Shown one piece after another: positions 20,004 through 28,653 of a stretch of 64,000 nt of DNA. The stretch spans positions 966,501 through 1,030,500 of the forward strand of contig NZ_CP016020.1 of NCBI RefSeq assembly GCF_001889165.1. Direction: 5' to 3'. Each line of letters starts with the position of its first letter. Within the stretch, counting starts at the first letter, position 1. This DNA comes from Bacillus weihaiensis (GTDB taxonomy: Bacteria; Bacillota; Bacilli; Bacillales; Bacillaceae). The notes under the pieces were generated by a model. It ran no database searches. It was not told the origin of the DNA and was given only the letters and a program-made list of their open reading frames with translations. Position numbers and translations under genes: made by a program.

Positions 20004-20234
20004 TTACCCCAAGCACGGTGAACATAGAATTCCACAAATGGTGAAAAGCATGACTGAACTAAGTAAGATCCCCATAATTTCCCCACCATCTTGCCTTGAA
20101 ATTTCACTAAAACGCAAGGAAATGAGACGAATTCCCTTCATAAGTAACAGAATAGGACAAATTATGTAAAAAAATAAAAATTTCTGGTCAAAAAATGTCG
20201 TATACATGGTATCATAAATACATTGAAATAACAT
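20004..20234 (-). CDS. Possible small membrane protein, unrecognised
   Basis: A 76-codon frame with two hydrophobic stretches (FLFFYIICPILLLM and IMGILLSSVMLFTICGILC) separated by a charged loop. No clear ribosome binding site precedes either candidate ATG (20234 or the one ten codons later). It lies 57 bases upstream of hisJ on the same strand. I do not recognise it, and hydrophobic frames arise easily in AT-rich spacers. Confidence 0.3.
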   Translation of the reverse strand: MLFQCIYDTMYTTFFDQKFLFFYIICPILLLMKGIRLISLRFSEISRQDGGEIMGILLSSVMLFTICGILCSPCLG

Positions 20235-20653
20235 TAATGAAGCGGGTTTTTAATCATATTGATTACATATGAAAATCTGGACTTATTTCAGCTACTTACA
20301 TTTGATCATATCATGTTATCATTGTTCTTTTGGTAGAGAAATAATAGTTACAAAAAAATGTCTAAAGCCCAATTTCGATATATACGCCAATTAAACAGGC
20401 TATTTGTATTAGAGTGTTGTTTTAAGCTAATGTGAAAGATAAATATTTCAGATCAACGTATAGATAAACGAACATAGCGAAAAAGACCTGAATAAAATGT
20501 CTATTGCACTTCTGTGTGCTAAGACGATAGGCTTACTATTAATAAAACAAGTTGACATACATGGTTATATCAGCATGAATTCTCAAAGCTTTCATTTGTG
20601 GGGAAAAGCTATTTCCCAGGTATGAGGTTTTTGTAACAACGAGGGGGCTCAAT
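20235..20653 (+). other. Spacer upstream of ezrA
   Basis: About 420 bases without a gene. A perfect TTGACA at 20552-20557 is followed 17 bases later by only a weak -10 (ATGAAT), so it is a tentative ezrA promoter. A GAGGGGG-type ribosome binding site precedes ATG 20654. Confidence 0.35.
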
Positions 20654-22348
20654 ATGGAAGTTATAGTTGGTTTAGTCCTTCTTATATGTATCTTATTTGG
20701 AGTAGGGTATATGTTAAGAAGAAACATTTACAAAGAAGTGGATCGTCTAGAATCAAAAAAGATTGAAATTATGAATCGGTCAATTATTGACGAATTATCA
20801 AAAGTTAAAGAGTTAAAAATGATTGGCCAAGCCGAGGAACTTTTTGAGCAATGGAGAAATGAGTGGGATGAAATTATCACAACTCAGCTTCCAGAAGTTG
20901 AAGAGCACTTGTATGATGCTGAGGAATTTGCAGACAAGTATCGCTTTAAGAAATCAAAAGATGTTCTTCAATATATTGATAAGGTCCTTCACACGGTTGA
21001 CGAGAATATAGATAAAATTATTGAAGAAATAAATGACTTAGTATCGAGTGAAGAAAAAAATTCGGTAGAAAGTGAAGAAATGAAAGAACAATTTAAAAAG
21101 GTAAAGAAAAACCTACTAGCGCATAGCTATCAATTTGGAAAATCGCATATGAAATTAGAGAATGAGCTAGATGAAATCTCCACGATTCTAAAAACTTTTG
21201 ATGAAGAAACGGTAGAGGGGAATTATCTAGCTGCGAGAGAGGTCCTCCTTTCAGGTAAGAATCGTTTAGATGTTCTTCAACATAAAATTAATGAGATACC
21301 TAAGCTGTTAACAGAATGTAATGTAACCATTCCAAATTTAGTATCTGAGCTAGAGGATGGATACAATGAAATGATAGCGACTGGCTATTACTTAGAACAT
21401 TTACAAATTGATGTGGAAATAAAGAAAATCAAAGAGAAAACGGCTTTATATCTTGGGAAGATTGAAGAAACAGAAATTGAAGATATACAAGAAGGATTAC
21501 AGATTGTACAGGATGCAGTTGACTCGTTGTATGATTTATTAGAAAAAGAAGTTGATGCCAATCAATTTGTTAAACAAGCTAAAGATAAAATCGATCATCG
21601 CTTATTAGAGCTGATTGACCAAAAAGAGGCTACTTTGGAGGAAACGGAGCTAGTCAAGCAAAGCTATCAGCTTTCTGAAACAGAACTTTCCAAACAAAAA
21701 ACGATTGAAAAGCAAATCAATCAAATTGAGAAAAAATTCACGCATATTCAACAAAATCTTCAAGGTGAACAAGTTGCTCATTCCGTAGTAAAAGAAGAAT
21801 TGGAAGATATAAGCCAGCAAATTGTGAAGCTTTTTAAAGAGCATGATGAATATCGAGAAATGCTCCAAACGTTAAGGAAAGATGAGCTTCAAGCTAGAGA
21901 AAAGCTTTCTAAGCTTAAAAAAATGCTCCACGATACGATGAGAGCTGTACAGCAGAGTAATATACCGGGGCTCCCTATTGAATTTGGTCAATTAATTGAT
22001 CAAGCTAAGGAAGATGTAATGAGAGCTTCTTCAAAACTTGATGAGATACCACTCAACATGGTCATCGTTAATCAATTATTAGATGATGCTGTTCATTCTG
22101 TTGAAGAATTAACACAGTACGGTCAAGAATTGATTGAACAAGTGTATCTTATTGAACAGGTTATTCAATACGGCAACAGATATCGCAGTCGAAATGACCA
22201 GTTAAACCTGAAATTTAAGGAAGCTGAAAAACACTTTAGGGATTATCAATACGGTACGTCATTAGAAGTTGCTGCTGCAGCATTAGAGCAAGTAGAGCCT
22301 GGGTCCCTTGAGAAGATTCAGAGCCTTATAATTGTAGAGGATAAATAA
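20654..22348 (+). CDS. ezrA: Septation ring formation regulator EzrA
   Basis: Membrane-anchored negative regulator of FtsZ ring assembly that also links division to peptidoglycan synthesis. The 564-residue protein has an extracellular N-terminus and one membrane segment (about residues 3-21), then KKIEIMNRSIIDELSKVKEL. The rest is almost entirely helical spectrin-like coiled coil, rich in Glu, Lys and Gln. Length and order match the family. It stands alone between spacers of about 400 bases. Confidence 0.95.
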   Translation: MEVIVGLVLLICILFGVGYMLRRNIYKEVDRLESKKIEIMNRSIIDELSKVKELKMIGQAEELFEQWRNEWDEIITTQLPEVEEHLYDAEEFADKYRFKKSKDVLQYIDKVLHTVDENIDKIIEEINDLVSSEEKNSVESEEMKEQFKKVKKNLLAHSYQFGKSHMKLENELDEISTILKTFDEETVEGNYLAAREVLLSGKNRLDVLQHKINEIPKLLTECNVTIPNLVSELEDGYNEMIATGYYLEHLQIDVEIKKIKEKTALYLGKIEETEIEDIQEGLQIVQDAVDSLYDLLEKEVDANQFVKQAKDKIDHRLLELIDQKEATLEETELVKQSYQLSETELSKQKTIEKQINQIEKKFTHIQQNLQGEQVAHSVVKEELEDISQQIVKLFKEHDEYREMLQTLRKDELQAREKLSKLKKMLHDTMRAVQQSNIPGLPIEFGQLIDQAKEDVMRASSKLDEIPLNMVIVNQLLDDAVHSVEELTQYGQELIEQVYLIEQVIQYGNRYRSRNDQLNLKFKEAEKHFRDYQYGTSLEVAAAALEQVEPGSLEKIQSLIIVEDK

Positions 22349-22776
22349 TCATAAATTAAGGGTGAGAATGAGAGTTATAGCTGAAACAGGAGCTGTTAAA
22401 ACTCGATTTTCATCCTTTTTATGCGTCTAGAAATGGATCAATACCTGCTGTAACTCATATAGGTTTGAGAATTAACCCCTTAGTAGGGAGAAGGTCACAG
22501 CAATACGCTCAGTATGGAGCCACTACATGGTAACTGGAGTGAACAATTCCCTAATTGGTTAGTTCATTGATAGACCGGGAATTTCCACTTGAGTCTAGTT
22601 TGTTAGCTTTCTCCTTCTTATAGGATATTTTTCTTTCAAACCTTGATATGGTATGATTACTTTTGGAATTTTTTCGAAAACGACATCCTGCCGAAAGGCT
22701 TTAAACGTTCTGCATGGGTTATGTTGGATGTTGATAAGTAAGATCATTTCTCATAGGCAGAATGGGGGGAGACACG
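22349..22776. other. Unexplained 430-base spacer between ezrA and the cysteine desulfurase gene
   Basis: No gene is clear. Several hairpins are possible on the plus strand: CCC/GGG at about 22478-22489, ATAC/GTAT near 22503-22515, and a stem AATTCCC/GGGAATT at about 22545-22588 extended by GGT/ACC. A 7-base pairing of GAGAAGG with a later CCTTCTT could close them. A short frame-shifted reading frame also crosses the region. In B. subtilis braB occupies this place. It could be a non-coding RNA, a leader, or a decayed gene. Confidence 0.35.
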
Positions 22777-23922
22777 ATGATATATTTGGATAATAGTGCT
22801 ACAACAAAGCCTTATGAAGAAGTACTTTCTACATATATAAAGGTAAGTCAAGATTTTTATGCGAATCCTAGTTCTTTACATAAAAAAGGGAGCGAGGCAG
22901 AAGCATTACTTACCCAATCAAGAAAACAGGTTGCCACTTTACTCGGTGTTCAACAAAACGAAATCATCTTCACTTCAGGTGGGACAGAAGGGAATAACCT
23001 AGCGATTAAGGGTGCGGCTTTAGCTAATAAGCAAAAAGGGAACCATATAATGACCACTACAATTGAACACCCTTCAGTTTTAGAGGCTTTTAAACAGCTT
23101 CAAAGCAATTTTGGCTTTGAGGTTACCTATTTACCTGTCGATTCGAATGGGTTTGTATCTATAGAAGATGTAAAACGTGAGATGAGAGAAGATACAATCT
23201 TACTATCCATAATGCATGTGAATAATGAGGTTGGATCTATTCAGCCAATTGAAGAAATTTCGGAATTAATGAAGAAATATAAGAATTGCTTGTTCCATGT
23301 TGACCATGTTCAAGGAATAACAAAAGTACCGATATATTTGAGTAACTTACACATTGATCTTTGTACAATTTCTGGGCATAAATTCCATGGCTTGAATGGG
23401 ACGGGTGTATTATATGTAAAAACAGGTGTAATATTACTTCCTTTGTTCTCTGGAGGGGACCAAGAGCTCCAGTTTAGATCAGGTACTGAGAGCTTAGCAG
23501 GAAACGTGGCTCTTGCAAAAGCCCTTCGAATGTCATTGGACAAGGCTACGGGAAATAGAAAGAGACTAAAGCAACTTCACGAAAAACTTAGAGTGGAACT
23601 AAAGAAGATAGATGGAGTTGTAATCAATACTCCTGAAAACAATGCAGCACCTCATATTATAAATTTTTCTGTCCCACATATAAAATCTGAGGTACTAATT
23701 CATTATTTAGGGGAACAGAATATCATTGTTTCTACAACCTCTGCTTGCTCATCTAGAAATAAAAAGATGAGCCATACTCTAAAAGCGATGAAAAAACCGG
23801 ACACTGTTGCTAATAGTTCGATACGTATCAGTCTATCATTTGATGATACAGAAGAAATAATAAAGCCATTAATAGCCCATCTTACTAATGGAATTGAAAA
23901 ATTATTAAAAGTTATGAGGTAG
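22777..23922 (+). CDS. nifZ: Cysteine desulfurase NifZ (IscS-like), sulfur donor for ThiI
   Basis: PLP-dependent class V aminotransferase-fold enzyme that moves sulfur from cysteine to a protein persulfide. The 381-residue protein has SGGTEGNNLA (phosphate binding), the PLP lysine in ISGHKFHGLNG (about residue 200) and the catalytic cysteine in TTSACSS (about 325). ATG 22777 is preferred to ATG 22762, because the GGGGGGAG ribosome binding site overlaps the latter, and 381 is the usual length. It is followed 4 bases later by thiI; the pair makes 4-thiouridine in tRNA. Confidence 0.92.
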   Translation: MIYLDNSATTKPYEEVLSTYIKVSQDFYANPSSLHKKGSEAEALLTQSRKQVATLLGVQQNEIIFTSGGTEGNNLAIKGAALANKQKGNHIMTTTIEHPSVLEAFKQLQSNFGFEVTYLPVDSNGFVSIEDVKREMREDTILLSIMHVNNEVGSIQPIEEISELMKKYKNCLFHVDHVQGITKVPIYLSNLHIDLCTISGHKFHGLNGTGVLYVKTGVILLPLFSGGDQELQFRSGTESLAGNVALAKALRMSLDKATGNRKRLKQLHEKLRVELKKIDGVVINTPENNAAPHIINFSVPHIKSEVLIHYLGEQNIIVSTTSACSSRNKKMSHTLKAMKKPDTVANSSIRISLSFDDTEEIIKPLIAHLTNGIEKLLKVMR

Positions 23923-23926
23923 AACT

Positions 23927-25126
23927 ATGAAATTTGATCACATATTAATCCGTTTTGGAGAAATTTCTACTAAAGGTAGAAATAGAAAAAAATTCATTGA
24001 CCGTCTAAAACGTAACATACGGGAAGTGTTAAATGAGTATCCGAATTTAAGCTACGAAAGTAATCGAGATCGCTTATTTATACATTTAAATAATGAAAAT
24101 CATGAGGGAATTGTCGAAAAGCTAAAACCTGTTTTTGGAATTCAATCCTTTAGCTTAGCAATTAAAACGAAAAGTGAATTACCTGAGATCAAGGATATGG
24201 CATTACAGGCAATCAAAACTCTATATAAACCTAATGATACATTCAAAGTCACCACCAAACGCGCATATAAACAGTTTCCATTAGATACTAATGAACTAAA
24301 CTATCAAATTGGCAGTCACATTCTAATCCATACAACGGATTTACATGTTGATGTGAAAAATCCAATGATAAATGTTCGAGTTGAGGTTCGTTCTGAAGCA
24401 ACCTATATCACTTGCTTTGATTATAAAGGAGCAGGTGGATTACCTGTAGGATCTGGTGGTAAAGCGATGCTGCTATTGTCAGGTGGAATCGATAGTCCTG
24501 TAGCAGGGTATTTATCGTTAAAAAGAGGTGTGGAATTAGAGGTCATTCATTTCTTTAGTCCTCCTTACACAAGTGAGCGTGCGAAACAAAAGGTTATTGA
24601 TTTAACAACAGAGTTAACCTCTTTCGGTGGAAAAATCAACTTGCATATTGTTCCCTTTACAAAGATTCAGGAGAAAATTCAAGAACAAGTACCTGAAAAC
24701 TATACGATGACATCAACGCGAAGAATGATGTTGAAAATCGCGGATCGTATTCGTGAGAAGCAGCAAGGATTAGCTCTGATTACAGGTGAAAGTCTTGGTC
24801 AAGTTGCGAGTCAAACATTGGAAAGTATGCTTGCGATTAATAGCGTGACAAATACTCCGGTTTTACGTCCACTTATTACAATGGATAAAACAGAGATTAT
24901 CGATATCGCAAAGCAAATCCATACACATGATATATCTATTCGACCATTTGAAGATTGCTGTACGATCTTTACACCTGCTAATCCAAAAACGAAACCAAAA
25001 GTAGATAAAGTTACAAGATTTGAAAGCTTTGTCGATTTTGATGAGCTAGTTGATGAGGCAGTCATGAATGTTGAGACCATTCTAGTAACGAAAGAGCAAA
25101 AAGACGAATTCACTAGCTTATTCTAA
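23927..25126 (+). CDS. thiI: tRNA 4-thiouridine synthetase ThiI
   Basis: Adenylates uridine 8 of tRNA and inserts sulfur supplied by the adjacent desulfurase. The 399-residue protein has an N-terminal ferredoxin-like plus THUMP RNA-binding part (about 1-165) and a PP-loop ATPase (LLLSGGIDSPVAGY at about 183-196). The C-terminal rhodanese domain of the E. coli protein is absent, as is usual in Bacillus. Cysteines at the CCTIFTP segment may take part in sulfur transfer. Translation is probably coupled to nifZ. Confidence 0.95.
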   Translation: MKFDHILIRFGEISTKGRNRKKFIDRLKRNIREVLNEYPNLSYESNRDRLFIHLNNENHEGIVEKLKPVFGIQSFSLAIKTKSELPEIKDMALQAIKTLYKPNDTFKVTTKRAYKQFPLDTNELNYQIGSHILIHTTDLHVDVKNPMINVRVEVRSEATYITCFDYKGAGGLPVGSGGKAMLLLSGGIDSPVAGYLSLKRGVELEVIHFFSPPYTSERAKQKVIDLTTELTSFGGKINLHIVPFTKIQEKIQEQVPENYTMTSTRRMMLKIADRIREKQQGLALITGESLGQVASQTLESMLAINSVTNTPVLRPLITMDKTEIIDIAKQIHTHDISIRPFEDCCTIFTPANPKTKPKVDKVTRFESFVDFDELVDEAVMNVETILVTKEQKDEFTSLF

Positions 25127-25185
25127 ATAACAAGGAAATAGAGCTGCTAGCCCAAAATTAGGGGAGAAATTACCAATTAGCAATA

Positions 25186-25216
25186 TGTATGAAGCCATGT
25201 GTATTTACACATTCTA
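25186..25216 (+). promoter_or_regulatory. Sigma-G-type promoter of the SASP gene
   Basis: TGTATG (25186-25191) fits the sigma-G -35 consensus TGHATR, and CATTCTA (25210-25216) fits the -10 consensus CATWMTA, with an 18-base spacer. The leader to the SASP ribosome binding site is short. Forespore expression is expected for this class of gene. Confidence 0.7.
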
Positions 25217-25238
25217 TACTCACAAGGAGGTGATACAC

Positions 25239-25454
25239 ATGGCACAAAACAGTGGATCTAGCAGCTCAAACCAACTTGTTGTACCTGGTGCTGCACAAGC
25301 TATCGACCAAATGAAGTATGAAATTGCTTCTGAATTTGGTGTAAACTTAGGACCAGAAACGACTTCACGCGCTAACGGTTCAGTTGGTGGTGAAATCACA
25401 AAACGTTTAGTATCTTTTGCTCAACAACAAATGAGCGGTTCTTACCAACAATAA
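25239..25454 (+). CDS. sspA: Alpha/beta-type small acid-soluble spore protein
   Basis: A DNA-coating spore protein of 71 residues that saturates forespore DNA and protects it from UV, heat and peroxides. It shows the family signature: [11 protein letters not shown] contains the GPR protease cleavage site after Glu, and [19 protein letters not shown] is the conserved C-terminal helix. ATG 25239 is chosen because a perfect AAGGAGG lies 8 bases upstream; the longer frame from 25185 would run through the promoter. Whether it is strictly SspA or another alpha/beta paralogue cannot be decided; the place next to thiI fits SspA. Confidence 0.93.
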   Translation: MAQNSGSSSSNQLVVPGAAQAIDQMKYEIASEFGVNLGPETTSRANGSVGGEITKRLVSFAQQQMSGSYQQ

Positions 25455-25477
25455 TAATTGCATATATAGTGGCTACT

Positions 25478-25504
25478 AGGGTGGGGGGAACCCCACCCTT
25501 TTCA
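25478..25504 (+). terminator. Terminator of the SASP gene
   Basis: GC-rich perfect stem GGGTGGGG (25479-25486) with CCCCACCC (25491-25498), a 4-base loop and TTTT. Confidence 0.85.
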
Positions 25505-25556
25505 TGCTGTCTAACAGCTTACTTAAATAGTTAATCTTCATTTTGGAGGGTTTCAA

Positions 25557-25700
25557 TTGACAGAGGATATTCGAGCAGAAATGGCTGAACAATATGATGG
25601 TGAAATCGAACAAGATCAGAAACTACAAAAAAGTAGAAAGCAGCAACGTAAAAGACGTAATGAACCCAAAAATGCTAAGCAAGCGAATGAGCAAAGTTAA
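25557..25700 (+). CDS. Small highly charged protein, 47 residues, unrecognised
   Basis: A TTG start at 25557 follows TTTTGGAGGG at 6-base spacing and opens a 47-codon frame. The protein is acidic at its N-terminus (TEDIRAEMAEQYDGEIEQDQ) and very basic after it (KSRKQQRKRRNEPKNAKQ), with no hydrophobic residues to speak of. A good terminator (25746) follows. It sits directly after the SASP gene, so a sporulation link is possible but unproven. I do not recognise the family. Confidence 0.65.
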   Translation: MTEDIRAEMAEQYDGEIEQDQKLQKSRKQQRKRRNEPKNAKQANEQS

Positions 25701-25745
25701 GCTAGCTTAAAGTATACGTGTCACACTAATTAATTGTTGTGATAA

Positions 25746-25776
25746 AAGACTGGCCTTAGATTGTCAGTCTTTTTTA
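25746..25776 (+). terminator. Terminator after the small charged protein gene
   Basis: Stem AAGACTG (25746-25752) with CAGTCTT (25765-25771), then a T run. Confidence 0.75.
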
Positions 25777-25962
25777 TGCTTAGGAAAAACGAAATAAATA
25801 AACCCAATGGAATACTTTTCATTTTAGATTTAAGAAGACAGTAAGGAACATAAAAAGATAGGGAAGTGAGAAATTTAGCGAACGAAAACCTATATAGGAA
25901 TATTTAAAAAATTAGAAACATTATGTATAATATTATGGTACGAACATAAAGGAGGGGAAAGG

Positions 25963-27546
25963 ATGGTTAGAGAAGAATTACTTGCACCATTGGACTATAA
26001 CCTTGTCGGAGAAATGGAGAAATATGCAAATTCAGAAACGAAGATTGCCCTTCGTTGGGAGAATGAGCTTGGAGAGAAAAATACCATTACGTATCGTTCT
26101 CTTGTAGAAAGGCTAAATAAAATTGGAAACGCTTTAATTAATCAAGGTCTTAAAATGGGTGATACCGTTCTTGTTGTGATTCCTAGAATTATTGATGCAT
26201 ATGCCGTCTATTTAGGGGCATTAAAAGCTGGCTTAATCGTTATTCCTAGCTCAGAAATGTTAAAAGCGAAAGACTTACAATATCGTATTACACATGGTGA
26301 TGTAAAGGCAGTAATTAGTTACCATTTATATACAGACGAATTCGTTGGTATTAATGAATATGATGATTTGCTAAAGTTTAATGTTGGTGGTCAAAAGGAA
26401 GACTGGCTTTCTCTTGAAACATTAGCTGAAGCAGAGTCAAGTGAAATGGAATTGGCACCAACTAAATCAGATAGTATGGCATTTTTATCTTATACATCTG
26501 GTACAACTGGTAATCCGAAAGGTGTCGTACATACTCATGGCTGGGCATACGCTCATTTGAAAACTGCCGCGAAAAATTGGTTAAGTATCAGTGAACAGGA
26601 TACAGTTTGGGCTACTGCAGGTCCTGGTTGGCAAAAATGGATATGGAGTCCGTTTTTATCTGTATTAGGTAGCGGCGCAACAGGGCTTATATATAATGGG
26701 AAGTTTGAACCTGAAAAGTATCTACAATTGTTAGATGACTATAAAGTAAATGTTCTTTGTTGTACACCTACAGAATACCGGTTAATGTCGAAGGTAGAAG
26801 GGTTAGATCGTTACTCTTTATCAAGTCTTCATAGTGCGGTTTCAGCAGGAGAGCCCTTAAATCGGGAAGTTATAGATACCTTCCAAAGGTATTTTCAGGT
26901 AAAAGTGAGAGATGGTTACGGACAAACTGAAAATACGTTGCTCGTAGGGGTAATGAAAGGGATGGAAATCAAACCAGGGTCTATGGGAAAACCGACACCT
27001 GGGAATGACGTCCAAATTATTAATGATGAAGGAGAGCCTTGTTCTGTAGGAGAAGTAGGAGATATTGCTGTTCATAGAACTACGCCTGCGTTATTTAAGG
27101 AGTACTTTAAAGATCATGAGCGAACTGCTATGCAGTTTAGAGGTGATTTTTATATTACAGGAGACAGAGCTCGTATGGATGATGATGGTTACTTTTGGTT
27201 TGAAGGAAGACGTGATGATATCATTATTAGTTCTGGATACACAATTGGACCATTTGAAGTAGAGGATGCATTAGTGAAACATCCAGATGTTCGTGAGTGT
27301 GCTGTTGTGGCTAGTCCGGATGAAATTAGAGGAAATATTGTGAAAGCATTTGTTGTACTAAAAGACCCTGATATGATAGGAAATGAACAACTTGTGGCAA
27401 CTCTTCAACAGCATGTAAAAGAATTAACGGCTCCTTACAAATATCCACGTGAAATCGAATTTATTCAGGAATTACCTAAAACAACATCTGGGAAAATAAG
27501 AAGAATTGAGCTTAGACAAAGAGAAATGAACCTAAAACAGGCATAG
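25963..27546 (+). CDS. ytcI: Short/branched-chain acyl-CoA synthetase (YtcI/MbcS-like)
   Basis: AMP-forming acyl-CoA ligase of 527 residues. It has the P-loop YTSGTTGNPKG (about 176-186), the adenylate motif DGYGQTEN, the hinge ITGDRARMDDDGYF and the C-terminal lysine motif PKTTSGKIRR. It resembles the acsA product but belongs to the medium/branched-chain group. In relatives, MbcS activates branched short-chain acids such as methylbutyrate as precursors of branched membrane fatty acids; the substrate here is inferred. AAAGGAGGGG precedes ATG 25963. The C-terminal lysine may also be a target of protein acetylation. Confidence 0.88.
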   Translation: MVREELLAPLDYNLVGEMEKYANSETKIALRWENELGEKNTITYRSLVERLNKIGNALINQGLKMGDTVLVVIPRIIDAYAVYLGALKAGLIVIPSSEMLKAKDLQYRITHGDVKAVISYHLYTDEFVGINEYDDLLKFNVGGQKEDWLSLETLAEAESSEMELAPTKSDSMAFLSYTSGTTGNPKGVVHTHGWAYAHLKTAAKNWLSISEQDTVWATAGPGWQKWIWSPFLSVLGSGATGLIYNGKFEPEKYLQLLDDYKVNVLCCTPTEYRLMSKVEGLDRYSLSSLHSAVSAGEPLNREVIDTFQRYFQVKVRDGYGQTENTLLVGVMKGMEIKPGSMGKPTPGNDVQIINDEGEPCSVGEVGDIAVHRTTPALFKEYFKDHERTAMQFRGDFYITGDRARMDDDGYFWFEGRRDDIIISSGYTIGPFEVEDALVKHPDVRECAVVASPDEIRGNIVKAFVVLKDPDMIGNEQLVATLQQHVKELTAPYKYPREIEFIQELPKTTSGKIRRIELRQREMNLKQA

Positions 27547-27557
27547 AACGATAAAGA

Positions 27558-27678
27558 ATAGGCTGGGATAAAACAAAGAGCCAAACACCCTCAGATCCAA
27601 TCTATTATGTGCACGTGAAAAATCAGTGTGTACATCTAGATGTTGTGATAAGGTGCCTGGCACTTCTGTCCCCGCCTT
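27558..27678. repeat. Palindromic repeat type C, copy 1
   Basis: About 120 bases bounded by AGGCTGGGATAAAACAAAGAG on the left and a degenerate inverted end ACTTCTGTCCCCGCCT on the right. The reverse complement aligns along its whole length with the copy at 43190-43315. It lies in the convergent gap between ytcI (plus) and the NAD kinase gene (minus) and can terminate both. Confidence 0.8.
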
Positions 27679-27697
27679 TTTACGTTTTCAAATGGTT

Positions 27698-28498
27698 CTA
27701 TAAGAACGTCCGTTTCACTTTTTCCCAGAAAGAATTATCTTTTAATTTAACAGTCTTAATCGGTGTTTCACTTAAACCGTATTCTAGTTGTTTAACATTC
27801 CGAATACTTAATGCTTCATTATCAATCCCAATAACAGGATAATCATTTCCATCTTGTACAATTTTTAAGGTTAGTTTTCTTTTATCACTAAGGATAAAAG
27901 AGGAACCGAGTGTTCGATACAAATTGTTATTTAAAGAAGCGAGCTCGCTAACTTGTATACAAGGAAGCATTGGATCAACAACTGCTCCATTAACGGATTT
28001 ATTATAGGCTGTACTTCCAGTTGGTGTTGAGATGAGCATGCCGTCTCCTCTAAATGTTTCAAAATGTAAATCGTCAATAAACACATCGATAACGAAGGTT
28101 TTAATAATGCTTGATTTAATGGAACACTCATTTAAGCATTTAAAAGTCGTTTTTCCATCTACGATCACTTCTAGTACAGGATATCTTCTTACTTCAATTT
28201 GTGATTCCTTCATCGCGTGAATTATTTTTTCACGATCATCGATGTGAAAGTCACAATAGAGGCTTAGTGTATCGTCTACACCAATACCTGCGTATAAACA
28301 GTCGGAGCGGAATTTCGTTTTTCTTACTGCTTGAAGGAACTCACCATCTCCACCAATACTCACGATGATGTTTGCTTTAGTATCATCTTCAACGATGATA
28401 AAACCATGATCCTTTGCAAAGTCAAGTAGTGATTCTACTTTTTCAACTAGCTTGTCTTCCTTTTTGTAAAAAAAATAAACATTCTTACGTTCTGACAT
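27698..28498 (-). CDS. nadK: NAD kinase (second Bacillus-type paralogue, YtdI)
   Basis: Phosphorylates NAD to NADP using ATP or polyphosphate. The 266-residue protein has the kinase signature SIGGDGEFL (about residue 47) and the glycine-rich GDGMLISTPTGSTAYNKSVNG (about 145-165), which forms the NAD site. Bacillus has two paralogues; this position (between ytcI and sppA) corresponds to the B. subtilis ytdI gene, linked there to sporulation-stage NADP supply. It diverges from sppA. Confidence 0.92.
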   Translation of the reverse strand: MSERKNVYFFYKKEDKLVEKVESLLDFAKDHGFIIVEDDTKANIIVSIGGDGEFLQAVRKTKFRSDCLYAGIGVDDTLSLYCDFHIDDREKIIHAMKESQIEVRRYPVLEVIVDGKTTFKCLNECSIKSSIIKTFVIDVFIDDLHFETFRGDGMLISTPTGSTAYNKSVNGAVVDPMLPCIQVSELASLNNNLYRTLGSSFILSDKRKLTLKIVQDGNDYPVIGIDNEALSIRNVKQLEYGLSETPIKTVKLKDNSFWEKVKRTFL

Positions 28499-28653
28499 GA
28501 TGACTCCTCCTAAAGATTATGTAAATTCTCCACTTTTTTCCTTTGGGATGGTACAATACTCTATGTTGTTTAGTTTACCACTTTTCAACCAATACATGTT
28601 AATGTAGGGTAAAATCATACGATATTGTTGAAAAAGTCAGAGGAGGGCGTTTT

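Noticed and set aside
22381-22554. Frame reading HPFYASRNGSIPAVTH in the ezrA-nifZ spacer
   Set aside because: No start codon or ribosome binding site, stop upstream, and no family recognised; kept only as a possible pseudogene in the findings.
27609-27842. 77-codon plus-strand frame
   Set aside because: It crosses the type C repeat and the end of the NAD kinase gene in antisense.
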